Origin: Gp1-AA133 sp963850425
Lineage (GTDB): Bacteria > Acidobacteriota > Terriglobia > Terriglobales > Acidobacteriaceae
Assembly: GCA_963850425.1 (NCBI GenBank)
Contig: CAWKLF010000001.1
Location: 2,217,658-2,281,657, forward strand
DNA length: 64,000 nucleotides
Reading direction: 5' to 3'
The stretch's first letter is position 1. The number at the start of each line of letters is the position of its first letter. A model generated the notes under the pieces. It made no database searches and had not been told where the DNA came from. It worked only from the letters and a program-made list of their open reading frames with translations. The position numbers and the translations under genes are program-made. Shown piece after piece: positions 32,846 to 42,576 of this stretch.

Positions 32846-33525
32846 TTATGCTCCTTGCAGCGGCTGCGCGGGTGGTACGTGACCGCGGGCTGGCCGCAGA
32901 GTTCGCAGGTTGTGCTGATCGCTGCGAATTCGTTGGTGTCGTCCGTCTGCAGCACGTGTTCCTTGCGCACGTCGTTGGCAGTGAAGATTGCGACGAACGG
33001 GGCGGCAGACGCGGCTTTTTCAACGCTGGGACGACCGCCAGCCTCCTCGCGCTCCACCAGGCACATCACGCCGACAACTTCGAATCCGAACTCGCGGGCG
33101 GCTTCGATGGCTTGAACGGTCGATGCTCCGGTTGTGCAAACGTCGTCGACGATGACGACCTTGGCCCCTTTTTGTCCGAAACCTTCGATGCGCTGTCCAG
33201 TGCCGTGTTGCTTCTCGGCCTTGCGCACCAGGAAGCCATTCAACTCGCCGCTGGTCACTGAGACCGCGACCACGATCGGATCAGCACCCAGGGTCAGTCC
33301 GCCGATGGCCTGTGGTTGCCAGCCGCGCTTGCGGATTTCTTCCAGGAAAACCTGGCCAGTCAGCTGCGCTCCGCGCGCATCGAGCGTAGTCGTGCGGCAG
33401 TCGATGTAGTAGTCGGTGGTCCCGCCGGAAGACAGCTTGAAGTCGCCCAGTTTGAAGGACTTGTGGGCGAGCAGGCGAAGCAGTTCCTGGCGGGGGGCGG
33501 GCATGGTGAAAGGTAAAGATAACAT
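32839..33525 (-). CDS. pyrE: orotate phosphoribosyltransferase with C-terminal cysteine cluster
   Basis: Makes orotidine 5'-phosphate from orotate and PRPP. The PRPP-binding motif VVIVDDVCTTGASTV is clear, and SSGGTTDYYIDCRTTTLD and GLTLGADPI are usual for the family. The frame gives 228 residues; the ATG at 33504 (MPAPRQELL) may be the real start. The last ~30 residues contain CELCG and CKEH, a possible zinc-binding Cys/His set that ordinary PyrE proteins lack. The stop codon lies within a heptad repeat array. Confidence 0.94.
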   Translation of the reverse strand: MLSLPFTMPAPRQELLRLLAHKSFKLGDFKLSSGGTTDYYIDCRTTTLDARGAQLTGQVFLEEIRKRGWQPQAIGGLTLGADPIVVAVSVTSGELNGFLVRKAEKQHGTGQRIEGFGQKGAKVVIVDDVCTTGASTVQAIEAAREFGFEVVGVMCLVEREEAGGRPSVEKAASAAPFVAIFTANDVRKEHVLQTDDTNEFAAISTTCELCGQPAVTYHPRSRCKEHKI

Positions 33526-33535
33526 GCGGCGGCAG

Positions 33536-33577
33536 GGTGTCGGCTCTCAGGTGTCAGGGCAATGTCAGTTCTCAGTG
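33536..33577. repeat. heptad array (GGTGTCG/GCTCTCA type)
   Basis: Units GGTGTCG, GCTCTCA, GGTGTCA, GGGCAAT, GTCAGTT and CTCAGTG run in phase between pyrE and the CPBP protease gene. Confidence 0.65.
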
Positions 33578-33613
33578 CCGAATTCGTTGGCGCGAGCTCG
33601 CCTCAGCTTGTGC

Positions 33614-34432
33614 CTACTGATTAAACCTTTCCATGTGGCGGAAACCGCTTGTGGCGATGTAGGCGGCGATGAAGATCGTGCCGTTGTAGGCCATGTGCAT
33701 GAGGACGGTGGCGGCGAGGGATTTCTTGATTGCTCGGACAGTTGTGAGGGCGATTCCGACGAGGAAAATTACCAGCACTGGTCCCCATGAGTACTTCAGT
33801 TGGGAGGCGTGGATCGAGGCGAAGGCCAGGGCGGTGGTGACGATCGACGGGATCATGCCCAGGCGACGCGCCAGTACGGGGTAGAAGAAGCCCCGAAAAA
33901 ACAGCTCTTCGAACAAAGGCGCGAACAGCACTCCGAAGAGCGACAGGACGTAGGCATCACGGGCAGTTCGGAAGAAATCGTCGATGGGGGCGTGCTTGGG
34001 CATGGGGAGCAGGTACGCGAAGGGGACGAGACACAGTTCGAGGCCAACTCCGGCCAGCACATAAGCGCCCCAATTCCGCGGCCAGTTCCAGCGGATCGCT
34101 TGTAGGACGCTGCCTCCGGTCTGCGCGGAAACCATCCGGTACATGAGAAGCAGAATCAGGAAATAAGCCAGCAACTGGCCGCCGACGATCACCTCGGGGC
34201 GCTTCAGGGATTCCATCCACGGGCTTGTAGGGGAGAAGCGACGATGCACGAAATAGGCCGTACCGAGGACGCATACGACCATCGCCACGACCGTGATGAA
34301 GGCCAGCGCGATGACCTCCCAGAAACTCCAAGGGGGATTCTCCTCGGGCGGATTCGATGGGACGTCAGTAATGGGAAGTTGCTCTTCCGTGGGCGCCGCG
34401 GGTTCTGAGATCGGGTTGTGCGGAGCGGACAC
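33614..34432 (-). CDS. CPBP family intramembrane metalloprotease
   Basis: A 272-residue polytopic membrane protein of the CAAX protease/bacteriocin-processing (Abi) family. About eight hydrophobic segments start near residue 37, after a Pro/Glu-rich cytoplasmic N-terminus. The EELFFRGFFYPVL motif near residue 175 carries the catalytic Glu pair and Arg; AFASIHAS and HMAYNGTIF supply the family histidines. Possible roles are prenyl-protein or peptide processing; substrate unknown. Another member of the family is at 45342. Confidence 0.92.
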   Translation of the reverse strand: MSAPHNPISEPAAPTEEQLPITDVPSNPPEENPPWSFWEVIALAFITVVAMVVCVLGTAYFVHRRFSPTSPWMESLKRPEVIVGGQLLAYFLILLLMYRMVSAQTGGSVLQAIRWNWPRNWGAYVLAGVGLELCLVPFAYLLPMPKHAPIDDFFRTARDAYVLSLFGVLFAPLFEELFFRGFFYPVLARRLGMIPSIVTTALAFASIHASQLKYSWGPVLVIFLVGIALTTVRAIKKSLAATVLMHMAYNGTIFIAAYIATSGFRHMERFNQ

Positions 34433-34716
34433 GGGGTTCGGAAGATGCGGGCTTCATTCAATGTACACGAGAAAGCAGCCTCGGACGGACGGCATTGCCC
34501 AGAGCTTCAATTTGAGCGCCACTCATTCCGGATTGTGCATTCAGCTTGGAAACAGATTTTTACCCCGAAGAGCGCTAAGAAAAAGTGCTAAGGGCGCAAA
34601 GAAATTTTTGAAGGGGCTCGTACCTTGGATTGCTCATCCGCACAGAAATGATTGACGGGCGCACCCGGCGCCAATATTTTGGTCGAAAGCCTCTGGCCGC
34701 GAAAGAGGAGCGTTCG

Positions 34717-36162
34717 ATGAAGTTGACGACGCTGTTGTTCGTTCTCGTGGCTGCGGTGCTGTGTGGTTTCGCAGTACATTCTCGCGGACAGGCTCCGGCA
34801 CAAGTGGCCGAAGCGCCCGCTGGATTTGACAACCAAAGCAACGGTTTCTCCGATCCCGCCCGGCGGCAGGCCGACCAAAAGTTCTTCGACGAAATAGAAG
34901 ACATCGCTCCCGACGGCCTGGGGCCGCTGTACAACGCGCAGTCGTGCCGGGAATGTCACCAGAACCCGGTTAGCGGCGCGGCCAGCCAGGTTGCCGAGTT
35001 GCGCGTGGGCCATCTCGATGCGCACGGGCTTTTTCTGAATCCGCAGATTCCCATTAACCACGGCGCGGAAGTGATTCGGGATCGAACGCTGGTCAATGAC
35101 CGCGCCATCTGTCCCGAGATCCAGGAGCGGGTGCCGGACACCGAGACGATACGGACGTTCCGGCTGACAACCAACATTCTCGGAGACGGGTATGTGGAGG
35201 CCATTCCGGACCAAACGCTGCTGAGGATCCGGAGACAACAATGCAAATTCACGCACCGGAAAATCTGCGGTCAAGCGGTGAAGGTGCCGGTTCCGGAAGG
35301 CGAAGGCAAAGACCGCATCGGGCGTTTTGGCTGGAAGGACCAGCACGCCAGCCTGCTGGCCTTTGCAGCTGATGCTTATCTGAACGAGATGGGAATTACG
35401 AGCCGTCTGCAGAAGACCGAAGTGACCACTACCTGCAACCCTCCGGTCGCGCCCGCGACTCCAAATCATGATCCGAGCAAGGTCACCGAACCGAACAGCC
35501 TGCCGGATCCCGGCGATAACGATCTGGAGGATATTGATCACTTCGCAAGTTTCATGCGCTCCCTGAAAGCGCCCGCGCGGGACGAAACCGCGGCAGGGAC
35601 GACCGAAGCAAAGCACGGAGCTGAGTTGTTCAGCCGGATCGGTTGCGCGATCTGTCATGTAGATACCATCGTGACCGGCAAGAGTCCGGCCATCGCCGGA
35701 GGTCCAGGACTGCATCCCGAGGCCGTCGAGAACCGCACGATTCATCCTTTCAGTGATTTTCTTTTGCATGATGTCGGCACGGGAGACGGCATTTCGGTTG
35801 CATTGATTGAGCACTTTGGGCGCGAGAGGGTCGAAAGGCGTTTGCGCGAGGAGAGGGCGGAAGGGCAGGAATCGGCGACCGTGAACGAAGAAGAGTGCAG
35901 CGAGAGCTACCAGGACGCGGTGGCCGAAGGAGAGAAGAATCCCAAGCTGCTTCGTGACACGCTGTGTGCGCGGAACAAAATCAGGACGGCGCCTCTCTGG
36001 GGATTGCGGCTGCGCTCACGGCTGATGCATGACGGCCAGTCGGTGCAAGTCGAGGATGCGATCCGACGGCATCGGGGAGAGTCCGAGAAAGTGACAGAGA
36101 AATTTCTGAAACTAAAGCCAGCAGATCAGAAGGCTGTGCTGGCTTTTCTGCAAACGCTGTAA
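34717..36162 (+). CDS. di-haem oxidoreductase family (DUF1111-type) cytochrome
   Basis: An exported c-type cytochrome of 481 residues. The ATG at 34717 has GAGGAG upstream and opens a signal peptide (KLTTLLFVLVAAVLCGFAV), so an upstream frame from 34630 is unlikely. Two haem-binding motifs are visible: CRECH at residues 77-81 and CAICH at 310-314. GLGPLYNAQSCRECHQNP and APLWGLRLRSRLMHDG are characteristic of the di-haem 'thiol oxidoreductase' family found with peroxidase-like MauG relatives. Physiological role is not settled for the family. Single gene, convergent with the DUF2306-type gene. Confidence 0.9.
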   Translation: MKLTTLLFVLVAAVLCGFAVHSRGQAPAQVAEAPAGFDNQSNGFSDPARRQADQKFFDEIEDIAPDGLGPLYNAQSCRECHQNPVSGAASQVAELRVGHLDAHGLFLNPQIPINHGAEVIRDRTLVNDRAICPEIQERVPDTETIRTFRLTTNILGDGYVEAIPDQTLLRIRRQQCKFTHRKICGQAVKVPVPEGEGKDRIGRFGWKDQHASLLAFAADAYLNEMGITSRLQKTEVTTTCNPPVAPATPNHDPSKVTEPNSLPDPGDNDLEDIDHFASFMRSLKAPARDETAAGTTEAKHGAELFSRIGCAICHVDTIVTGKSPAIAGGPGLHPEAVENRTIHPFSDFLLHDVGTGDGISVALIEHFGRERVERRLREERAEGQESATVNEEECSESYQDAVAEGEKNPKLLRDTLCARNKIRTAPLWGLRLRSRLMHDGQSVQVEDAIRRHRGESEKVTEKFLKLKPADQKAVLAFLQTL

Positions 36163-36232
36163 AAACGGTCCGGAGCATCGCGCAGTCGCACAGCTGGAGC
36201 GGGATGTTCGCCTCTCCACGGACAATGTTGTT

Positions 36233-36931
36233 TCAGGCTATGACTGCTGGGGCCTCCACACGGGCGGTTACTTTCGGCTTGGGAAGAACCGCTCGCGAGC
36301 CGCGGAGATCCTGCCACTGCAAAACGATGTCAGCGGAGAGTACGGCGAACGCCAGGCAGACCCATACGATCGTCTCGATGGCTCCCGGTCCCAGCTGATC
36401 CCAGCCGGTCACGCCCCCGATGACCCGCACCTCGAGAAAGACGATAGCCACCGCGAAACTCCGCGTCATCCACTGGCGGTGCAGGTTCACATTACCGCGG
36501 AGAATGAACAAAAGTGCGATCGCCGTAGTCGTCATCCAGAGCGCGGCGTCGACTGCACCCGCGATACTGAAGGATCGCGTTGCGCCTGATCGTTCCTGGA
36601 AGAACTGGATGTAAAAGCCGAGTGGACCGGCCACGAACACGCCGGCAACGTAAAAGCGGCCCACTACGCGGTGTAACTTCGCATACTTCTTCCGGAGGCG
36701 ATCGGAAAATTGCATGGGGCCAAGCAGAAGAGCGCACGCGCCGGCAATGCCGTGAGGTAACAGCCACCACTTGAAGGGCTGGTAGTGCTGCCACGCAGGA
36801 TCGTTGGCGTGGATGAGAAAGCCTTCATTGTGATTGAGAACGTAAGCCACCATCAGGCCTACAAAAGCAAAGACCAGGTATTTCGGGTGCAGCCAAACGC
36901 TGCGCTCAAGTGGCGCGGTTGCAGTTGCCAT
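36233..36931 (-). CDS. DUF2306-type integral membrane protein
   Basis: A 232-residue protein with about six to seven hydrophobic segments. The middle carries HGIAGACALLLGPMQFSDRLRKKYAKLHRVVGRFYV, which matches the conserved core of DUF2306 (YozB-like) proteins, including the two His positions. NVNLHRQWMTRSFAV later in the chain is also family-like. The function is unknown; the histidines could bind haem or metal. It starts near a divergent gap with uvrA's end. Confidence 0.85.
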   Translation of the reverse strand: MATATAPLERSVWLHPKYLVFAFVGLMVAYVLNHNEGFLIHANDPAWQHYQPFKWWLLPHGIAGACALLLGPMQFSDRLRKKYAKLHRVVGRFYVAGVFVAGPLGFYIQFFQERSGATRSFSIAGAVDAALWMTTTAIALLFILRGNVNLHRQWMTRSFAVAIVFLEVRVIGGVTGWDQLGPGAIETIVWVCLAFAVLSADIVLQWQDLRGSRAVLPKPKVTARVEAPAVIA

Positions 36932-37024
36932 TCATCTCTCCCCCAAGAGAATCAGCCCCAACGACTGCAGATCACTATACCGGGGAAAGCGCGAATTCCT
37001 CAGGGTTTTCGATTTGGCGGTGAA

Positions 37025-39820
37025 TCAGGCTTTGCGCCCGTTCCGGTTGCCGCTGAAAAAGTGGACGAGGGCCTGGCCGGTGTACGACTTCTTGACGCGG
37101 GCGACTTGCTCGGGAGTTCCCTGTGCAACGACGCGGCCACCGTCTTCGCCGCCTTCGGGGCCGAGGTCGATGAGCCAGTCAGCGTTGCGGATTACGTCGA
37201 GATTGTGCTCGATGATAATGACCGTGTTGCCCAGGTCGGTGAGCCGATGCAGCACGTCGAGCAACTTCTTAACGTCATCGAAGTGCAAGCCGGTGGTGGG
37301 TTCATCGAGCAGGTAGAGTGTCTTGCCGGTCTGGCGCTTGGAGAGTTCGCGAGCAAGTTTAATGCGCTGCGCTTCGCCGCCCGACAATGTGACCGCGGAC
37401 TGGCCGAGGTGCACGTAACCGAGGCCGACATCGACCAGAGTCTGCAGCTTCTGGCGCACCTGCGGAATGTTCTCGAGAATTGGCAGCGCGTCCGATACCG
37501 GGGTCTCGAGCAGGTCGGCGATGGAGTAACCCTTGTACTTTACCGACAGCGTTTCATGGTTGTAGCGGCGTCCGTTGCAGACTTCGCAGATCACGTATAC
37601 GTCGGGCAGGAAATTCATTTCGATGCGACGCTGGCCTTCGCCCTGGCAGGCCTCGCAGCGTCCGCCCGAGACGTTAAAGGAAAACCGGCCGGGCTTGTAG
37701 CCCCGCTCACGCGATTCCGGCAGCATGGCGTAGAGATCGCGGATCTGTGCGAACACGCCGGTGTAGGTCGCTGGATTTGAGCGCGGCGTACGGCCGATGG
37801 GTGACTGGTCGATGCGGATGACTTTGTCGATGGCCTCGGCGCCGGAGATCGCTCTGTGCTGCCCGGGTTCTTCACGCGAGCGATACAGCTGGCGGGCGAG
37901 TGCGCGGTAAAGGATGTCGTTGACGAGAGTTGACTTGCCCGAGCCGGAAACGCCGGTGACCACGGTCATGACGCCGATGGGAAAGGTGATGTCGAGATTC
38001 TTAAGGTTATTCTGGCGAGCTCCGAGGATCGAAATTGCATTCCCGTTGGTATGGCGACGTTCGGCGCGCATCTCGATCTGCACTTTGCCTGAGATGTAGG
38101 CGCCGGTAAGCGAGTCGGGTGCCTTCATGATGTCGCCGGGAGTGCCTTGAGCGACCAGGCTGCCGCCGTGGCGTCCGGCGCCGGGGCCGAGGTCGATGAC
38201 GTAGTCGGCGCGACGGATGGTTTCTTCGTCGTGCTCCACGACCAGTACCGTGTTGCCGAGGTTACGCAGGTCTTCGAGCGCGGCTAACAGGCGATCGTTA
38301 TCCCGATGATGAAGTCCGATGGAAGGCTCGTCGAGCACGTAAAGAACTCCGCGCAGCTTCGATCCGATCTGAGTGGCGAGACGAATGCGCTGGCCTTCTC
38401 CGCCCGAAAGTGTTGCGGCGGAGCGGGAGAGGGAAATGTAGCCGAGGCCCACGGAGTTGAGGAACTGCAGGCGTTCGACAATTTCGTGCATGATGCGGCC
38501 GGCAATGAGTTCCTCGCGTCCCTTGAGTTGGATCTTTTCGGCGACCTCAAGTGAGCGGGCGACGGAGAGCCCTGTGAAGTCAGCGATCGACATGCCGTTG
38601 ATTTTGACGGCAAGACTCTCCGGACGAAGCCGCTTGCCATGACAGGCCGGGCACTGGGTGGCGGACATGAAGTCGAGAAGCCACTCGCGATAGCTGTCGG
38701 AACTCGATTCCTCGAGGCTCTGCTTCAGGTAGCCGAGGATGCCTTTGAAGCCTGTCTTGCCGCCTTTGCCGGCTTCTCCGTGGAGCAGCAGGTTCTGGAT
38801 CTTCTCGGGAAATTTTTCGAAAGGCGTGCTAAGTTCGAAGCCATGTGCGGCGGCTGCGAGTTGCAACATGTGTTGCAGGTTCTGCGAGCCGGAACCGGGG
38901 CCCAGGCCGCCATCGAGTAGAGGTTTGGACCAGTCGACGATGATCTTTGCGGGATCGAAATCGTATTTGCTGCCCAGGCCGTGGCATTCGGGACAGGCTC
39001 CGTAGGCGCTGTTGAACGAGAACGAACGCGGTTCGAGTTGCGGAACGTTGATACCGCAATCCGGACAAGCAAGCCGCGAGGAATACAGAGTCTCTTCTCC
39101 GCCCACGACGGCCACCTGCACCAAGCCGCCAGCCAATTTCATGGCAAGCCCGACTGACATCTCGAGACGGTGCTCGATGCCTGGTTTTACGAGCAGGCGA
39201 TCGATGACGACTTCGATGGTGTGATTTTTGCGCTTATCCAGCGAGAGTTCATCCTCCAGGTTAATCAGCTCGCCGTCCACCCGAGCGCGCGTGAAGCCGT
39301 GCTGGACAAGCTTCTCCATCTCTTTTTTGAACTCGCCTTTGCGGCCCCGGACAATGGGAGCCATGACCATGACGCGGTCTTCCGGGGTCAGGGACATGAC
39401 CCGCTGGACAATCTGCTCAGCGGACTGTCGGGCGATTGGCCGCCCGCACTTGGGGCAGTGCGGCACGCCGATCGAGGCGTAAAGAAGACGAAGGTAATCA
39501 TAGATTTCTGTAATGGTACCCACCGTCGATCGGGGACTGCGGCTGGTGGTTTTCTGCTCGATCGAGATGGCCGGGCTAAGGCCGTCGATCGAGTCGACGT
39601 CCGGACGTTCCATCTGATCAAGGAATTGGCGGGCATAAGCGGAGAGCGTCTCGACATACCGGCGCTGTCCCTCGGCGTAGATGGTGTCAAAGGCGAGGGA
39701 AGATTTGCCCGAACCGCTGAGGCCGGTAATCACCGTAAGGGTGTTTCGAGGGATCTCTACATCAATATTCTTGAGATTGTGCTGGCGCGCCCCGCGCACC
39801 GAAATCTTGGTAATGGCCAT
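37025..39820 (-). CDS. uvrA: UvrABC excinuclease subunit A
   Basis: ATP-dependent DNA damage sensor of nucleotide excision repair. The 931 residues contain two ABC ATPase modules: the first Walker A is ITGLSGSGKSSLAFDTIYAEG near residue 31, the second is VTGVSGSGKSTLVND near residue 640, with signature motifs LSGGEGQRIRLATQIG and LSGGEAQRIKLA. Zinc-finger pairs are CPKCG/CPDCG..CPECHG and CEACQGEG..CEVCNG. Length is typical. It is transcribed alone; no uvrB or uvrC is nearby. Confidence 0.98.
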   Translation of the reverse strand: MAITKISVRGARQHNLKNIDVEIPRNTLTVITGLSGSGKSSLAFDTIYAEGQRRYVETLSAYARQFLDQMERPDVDSIDGLSPAISIEQKTTSRSPRSTVGTITEIYDYLRLLYASIGVPHCPKCGRPIARQSAEQIVQRVMSLTPEDRVMVMAPIVRGRKGEFKKEMEKLVQHGFTRARVDGELINLEDELSLDKRKNHTIEVVIDRLLVKPGIEHRLEMSVGLAMKLAGGLVQVAVVGGEETLYSSRLACPDCGINVPQLEPRSFSFNSAYGACPECHGLGSKYDFDPAKIIVDWSKPLLDGGLGPGSGSQNLQHMLQLAAAAHGFELSTPFEKFPEKIQNLLLHGEAGKGGKTGFKGILGYLKQSLEESSSDSYREWLLDFMSATQCPACHGKRLRPESLAVKINGMSIADFTGLSVARSLEVAEKIQLKGREELIAGRIMHEIVERLQFLNSVGLGYISLSRSAATLSGGEGQRIRLATQIGSKLRGVLYVLDEPSIGLHHRDNDRLLAALEDLRNLGNTVLVVEHDEETIRRADYVIDLGPGAGRHGGSLVAQGTPGDIMKAPDSLTGAYISGKVQIEMRAERRHTNGNAISILGARQNNLKNLDITFPIGVMTVVTGVSGSGKSTLVNDILYRALARQLYRSREEPGQHRAISGAEAIDKVIRIDQSPIGRTPRSNPATYTGVFAQIRDLYAMLPESRERGYKPGRFSFNVSGGRCEACQGEGQRRIEMNFLPDVYVICEVCNGRRYNHETLSVKYKGYSIADLLETPVSDALPILENIPQVRQKLQTLVDVGLGYVHLGQSAVTLSGGEAQRIKLARELSKRQTGKTLYLLDEPTTGLHFDDVKKLLDVLHRLTDLGNTVIIIEHNLDVIRNADWLIDLGPEGGEDGGRVVAQGTPEQVARVKKSYTGQALVHFFSGNRNGRKA

Positions 39821-40036
39821 CAGAGAACCGAAAGTAACAGCTGTCCCTTCGTAACGTGGACGGGTGCCCAGAAATGTTGGAAAGTGGGGATGCGCACTTC
39901 TACATAGGTATCTTATCGGTCAACAGCAACCAGCGTCAACGCGGCTAAAGTGAAGAAAAGCCGCGGCGAAGCTGGGGCGGTGCGGCCCTAAGTTCCTGGA
40001 AGAAGGCGAACGAAAGAAACTTAAGGCGGGCCGAAC

Positions 40037-40213
40037 TTGAACGCGTTGCTGGCGACATTAGTTCTTTTCTCGACGGTGGTGGCCGCAGTAGGCATAGGCG
40101 TACTGGCGGCGAGCTGGGTTGTGAACGGAATTATCGACACCTTCGGGCCCCGCACAAACGAGCCTTCGGCTCCGGCTCTCATCCCCACCCAAACGCACGC
40201 CAGCGGCGACTAG
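40037..40213 (+). CDS. small single-span membrane protein
   Basis: A 58-residue frame starting at TTG 40037, with AAGGCGGG about ten bases upstream. The first ~35 residues form one hydrophobic membrane span (LATLVLFSTVVAAVGIGVLA) continuing into ASWVVNGIIDTF. The remaining ~20 residues are Pro/Ser/Thr-rich. No family is recognised. Its composition and the ribosome site favour a real gene, but a short frame like this could be chance. Confidence 0.5.
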   Translation: MNALLATLVLFSTVVAAVGIGVLAASWVVNGIIDTFGPRTNEPSAPALIPTQTHASGD

Positions 40214-40377
40214 GCGCTTCTCCAAGTCATATCGTCAAGCTGCGCGCTCTGCGCGCGCTCTTCTCACTGCTTACGACTACGGCAATTGTTTTTTCCGGCT
40301 GTTCCTTGGCGGTAGAAGTCCGTCCCAACAAGGAAGCGAACAACTTGATTTCCGCGGCAAAAGGTCCTATGGGACGT

Positions 40378-41235
40378 CTACTCGGGCTTGGCAGGAGGAG
40401 GCGTGGCGGTTGGCGGTTGGTTGGGCAGGATGCCCTGCGGGGGCTGGCCAGGCTGCCCGGGCTGAGCCGGTTGGCCGGACTGCGGATTCTGTTGCTGCTG
40501 GCTTTGTTGCTGCTGGCGCTGCAGCTCCTGCAGAAGCTGTTCGGGAGTTTTAGGGGTGGTCGCCTGGCCGCCGTTCTGTTGATTCTGGTCAGCCTGCTGG
40601 TCAGCGGCCTGGTCGTCGGGAGTATCCGCGTCATCAGCTGGGTCTTCGTTGGCCGGTGCAACCTCAGCCGGAGTCGTGCTTAAAATTGGCGGCTGAGCAA
40701 AGCCGCGTTGCGGTGCTCCGGGGCGGTTGGCAGCCGTGGTCGTCGTATCCGGGCCACCACTTCGTGGGGTGAGAATAATGCTCTGGATTGCGGTCGGATC
40801 CGTTGTTGAACCCACCATGACATAGTTGAAGTGGGTTCCGTTCAGCAGGTCGGCGAGCACGGAGCGGGCCGGCCCGGGACCCAGATCAGCAACCACACGC
40901 TCATTCGCATTCGGTGGAATGTCGAATTCCGCGCCCGTTTGTTCGCGAACTTCCTTCAACACGTCGGAAAGAGTCGAGTTGTGAGCGACTATGGTCAACT
41001 CCCCGCCAGAAAAATGCACGCGAGGTGCGACGGCAGGCACTTGCTCAAGCGGCAAGGGCTCAAGCGGAGCGGGCGTGTAGGCTGGCAGGGCAGGAATGGG
41101 TTGCACCTGTTTCTGCGGCTTCTTAAGCTTTTTGCGAACGCCGCCCTTCTGAGCGGCCGCGGGGAAAGCGAATCCGACGAGACACAGGCACGCTGTCATA
41201 GAAATTGATGCGAATTTCAGCGAAAAGCCTGTCAT
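40378..41235 (-). CDS. secreted STN-like (secretin/TonB short N-terminal) protein with Q/P-rich tail
   Basis: A 285-residue exported protein from the ATG at 41235, behind AAGGA. Residues 1-28 are a signal peptide. Residues ~70-150 look like a secretin/TonB short N-terminal domain: HFSGGELTIVAHNSTLSDVL, followed by VREQTGAEFDIPPNANERV and RSVLADLLNGTHFNYVMVGS, the usual order of that fold. The C-terminal ~130 residues are low-complexity: Ala/Asp, then runs of Gln, Pro and Gly (QQQQSQQQQNP and similar). It lacks the secretin pore domain, so it may be a periplasmic scaffold or pilus-associated factor. Single gene. Confidence 0.8.
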   Translation of the reverse strand: MTGFSLKFASISMTACLCLVGFAFPAAAQKGGVRKKLKKPQKQVQPIPALPAYTPAPLEPLPLEQVPAVAPRVHFSGGELTIVAHNSTLSDVLKEVREQTGAEFDIPPNANERVVADLGPGPARSVLADLLNGTHFNYVMVGSTTDPTAIQSIILTPRSGGPDTTTTAANRPGAPQRGFAQPPILSTTPAEVAPANEDPADDADTPDDQAADQQADQNQQNGGQATTPKTPEQLLQELQRQQQQSQQQQNPQSGQPAQPGQPGQPPQGILPNQPPTATPPPAKPE

Positions 41236-41428
41236 GAATCCTTCAATTCCAAGAGGCAACCGCGGGTTGCCGAGGTGCCACACCCCTTTGACCTAGTGAC
41301 AAAATTATAACACCGCGCCAGCGCACGACCGAGCGACCGCATCACACTTTGGTGCCTCCTTGACGAGTTGGGCGGAAGCGAATAAGTTGCCAATACTGCG
41401 GGAAATCGCCCAGAAGGGCCGGAAAGCT

Positions 41429-42454
41429 ATGTACATGAAGGGGAACGGTCTGAATCGCTTTTCTTGCATACGAAAGCTGGCGTTGATGGCGATCGGAGTG
41501 GCACTCCTGTCGGGTACGGCCCTCGGTCAGAGCTGCCTGACGTCCGACGAGATAGAAGCCGCCACCAAGACTGCCCTGGAAAACGCCGGCCGGCAGCATT
41601 TTGACTGGACAACGAAGGGCGACACGGCGACCATCCGGCAGAATGCAATTCCTTCGTTGGCCTCGGATTTTGGGGGCGTTGAAGCGGCGGTCCGAGACAA
41701 TCAGGCGAATTTCACTGGAGCGCAGGTGAAGCTGCGTCCGCTGTTTCTCTTGCAGGCGGAGGGGAAAGAACCCATCGCGCGCGCGGAGTTCCTGTGCGGT
41801 GTTTTCGGCAAGGGTGGACAGACGGGCAGCAGCGCCGTTTTCGTGATCCCGAACCTGCCACCTGGGGATTACGGCATCGTGATCATGGATGTTGCCGGCA
41901 AGACGCCCGCTACCCTCTCGCTCGTGCTCCAGAAAGCGGGTTCGGACTGGAAACTGGGCGGCTACTATGCGCGGCCTTCGCAAGCCGGTGGGCATGACGG
42001 TGCGTGGTTTCGGGATCGCGCACGGCAATTCAAGAGCAAGGGACAGAACCACAATGCTTGGCTGTATTTCATGAAGGCACGTGAACTGATGGTGCCCGTG
42101 CCGTTCATGGCCACGATGGAGACCGACAAGCTGTACGATGAAACGCAAACCGTCCAGGTAGGCGACGTTCCTTCGCCCGAAAACCCGATGGAAGTTTCTG
42201 CGCAAGGAAAGACCTATCGATTTACCAGCCTCTTTCCGGTGGGCATCGAGAACGACGTCGACCTGGTGGCAAAGTATCAATGCTCGAGCGTGGCAAATAC
42301 CGCGCAGACCTACCAGGACAACCAAGCGGCCATTCGAGCGCTGGTGGCCAAATATCCCGAGTATCGGGATGGGTTCACCGCCATCATTGCGCGCGCCGTG
42401 GAGCCCTCTGGGAAGGATTATGGGACTATGCTGGCCGTCAAAGATATTAAGTAG
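41429..42454 (+). CDS. secreted protein of unknown function
   Basis: A 341-residue exported protein; ATGs at 41429 and 41435 both follow GGAAAG. A signal peptide runs to about residue 33 (KLALMAIGVALLSGTALGQ). The mature part has one region with a helical start (LTSDEIEAATKTALENAG), then a beta-rich region (FVIPNLPPGDYGIVIMDVAGK, WKLGGYYARPSQAGGHDGAWF) and a helical segment typical of tetratricopeptide-like ends (DRARQFKSKGQNHNAWLYFMKA). Acidobacteriota have many such proteins. I cannot assign a function. Confidence 0.8.
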   Translation: MYMKGNGLNRFSCIRKLALMAIGVALLSGTALGQSCLTSDEIEAATKTALENAGRQHFDWTTKGDTATIRQNAIPSLASDFGGVEAAVRDNQANFTGAQVKLRPLFLLQAEGKEPIARAEFLCGVFGKGGQTGSSAVFVIPNLPPGDYGIVIMDVAGKTPATLSLVLQKAGSDWKLGGYYARPSQAGGHDGAWFRDRARQFKSKGQNHNAWLYFMKARELMVPVPFMATMETDKLYDETQTVQVGDVPSPENPMEVSAQGKTYRFTSLFPVGIENDVDLVAKYQCSSVANTAQTYQDNQAAIRALVAKYPEYRDGFTAIIARAVEPSGKDYGTMLAVKDIK

Positions 42455-42576
42455 TAGGTCTCAGGTTTCAGTACGACTTTTCACCTAAGAACTTTTCACC
42501 ACGAAGGACATGGTGGGGTGCAGAGCTTTTCAGGCGTGCGCCATGACAGGCAAGTGGGAATTGAGAACTGAGAGTC

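Noticed and set aside
34588..35814. 408-codon minus-strand frame
   Set aside because: Antisense shadow of the di-haem oxidoreductase gene, whose haem motifs and signal peptide prove the plus frame.
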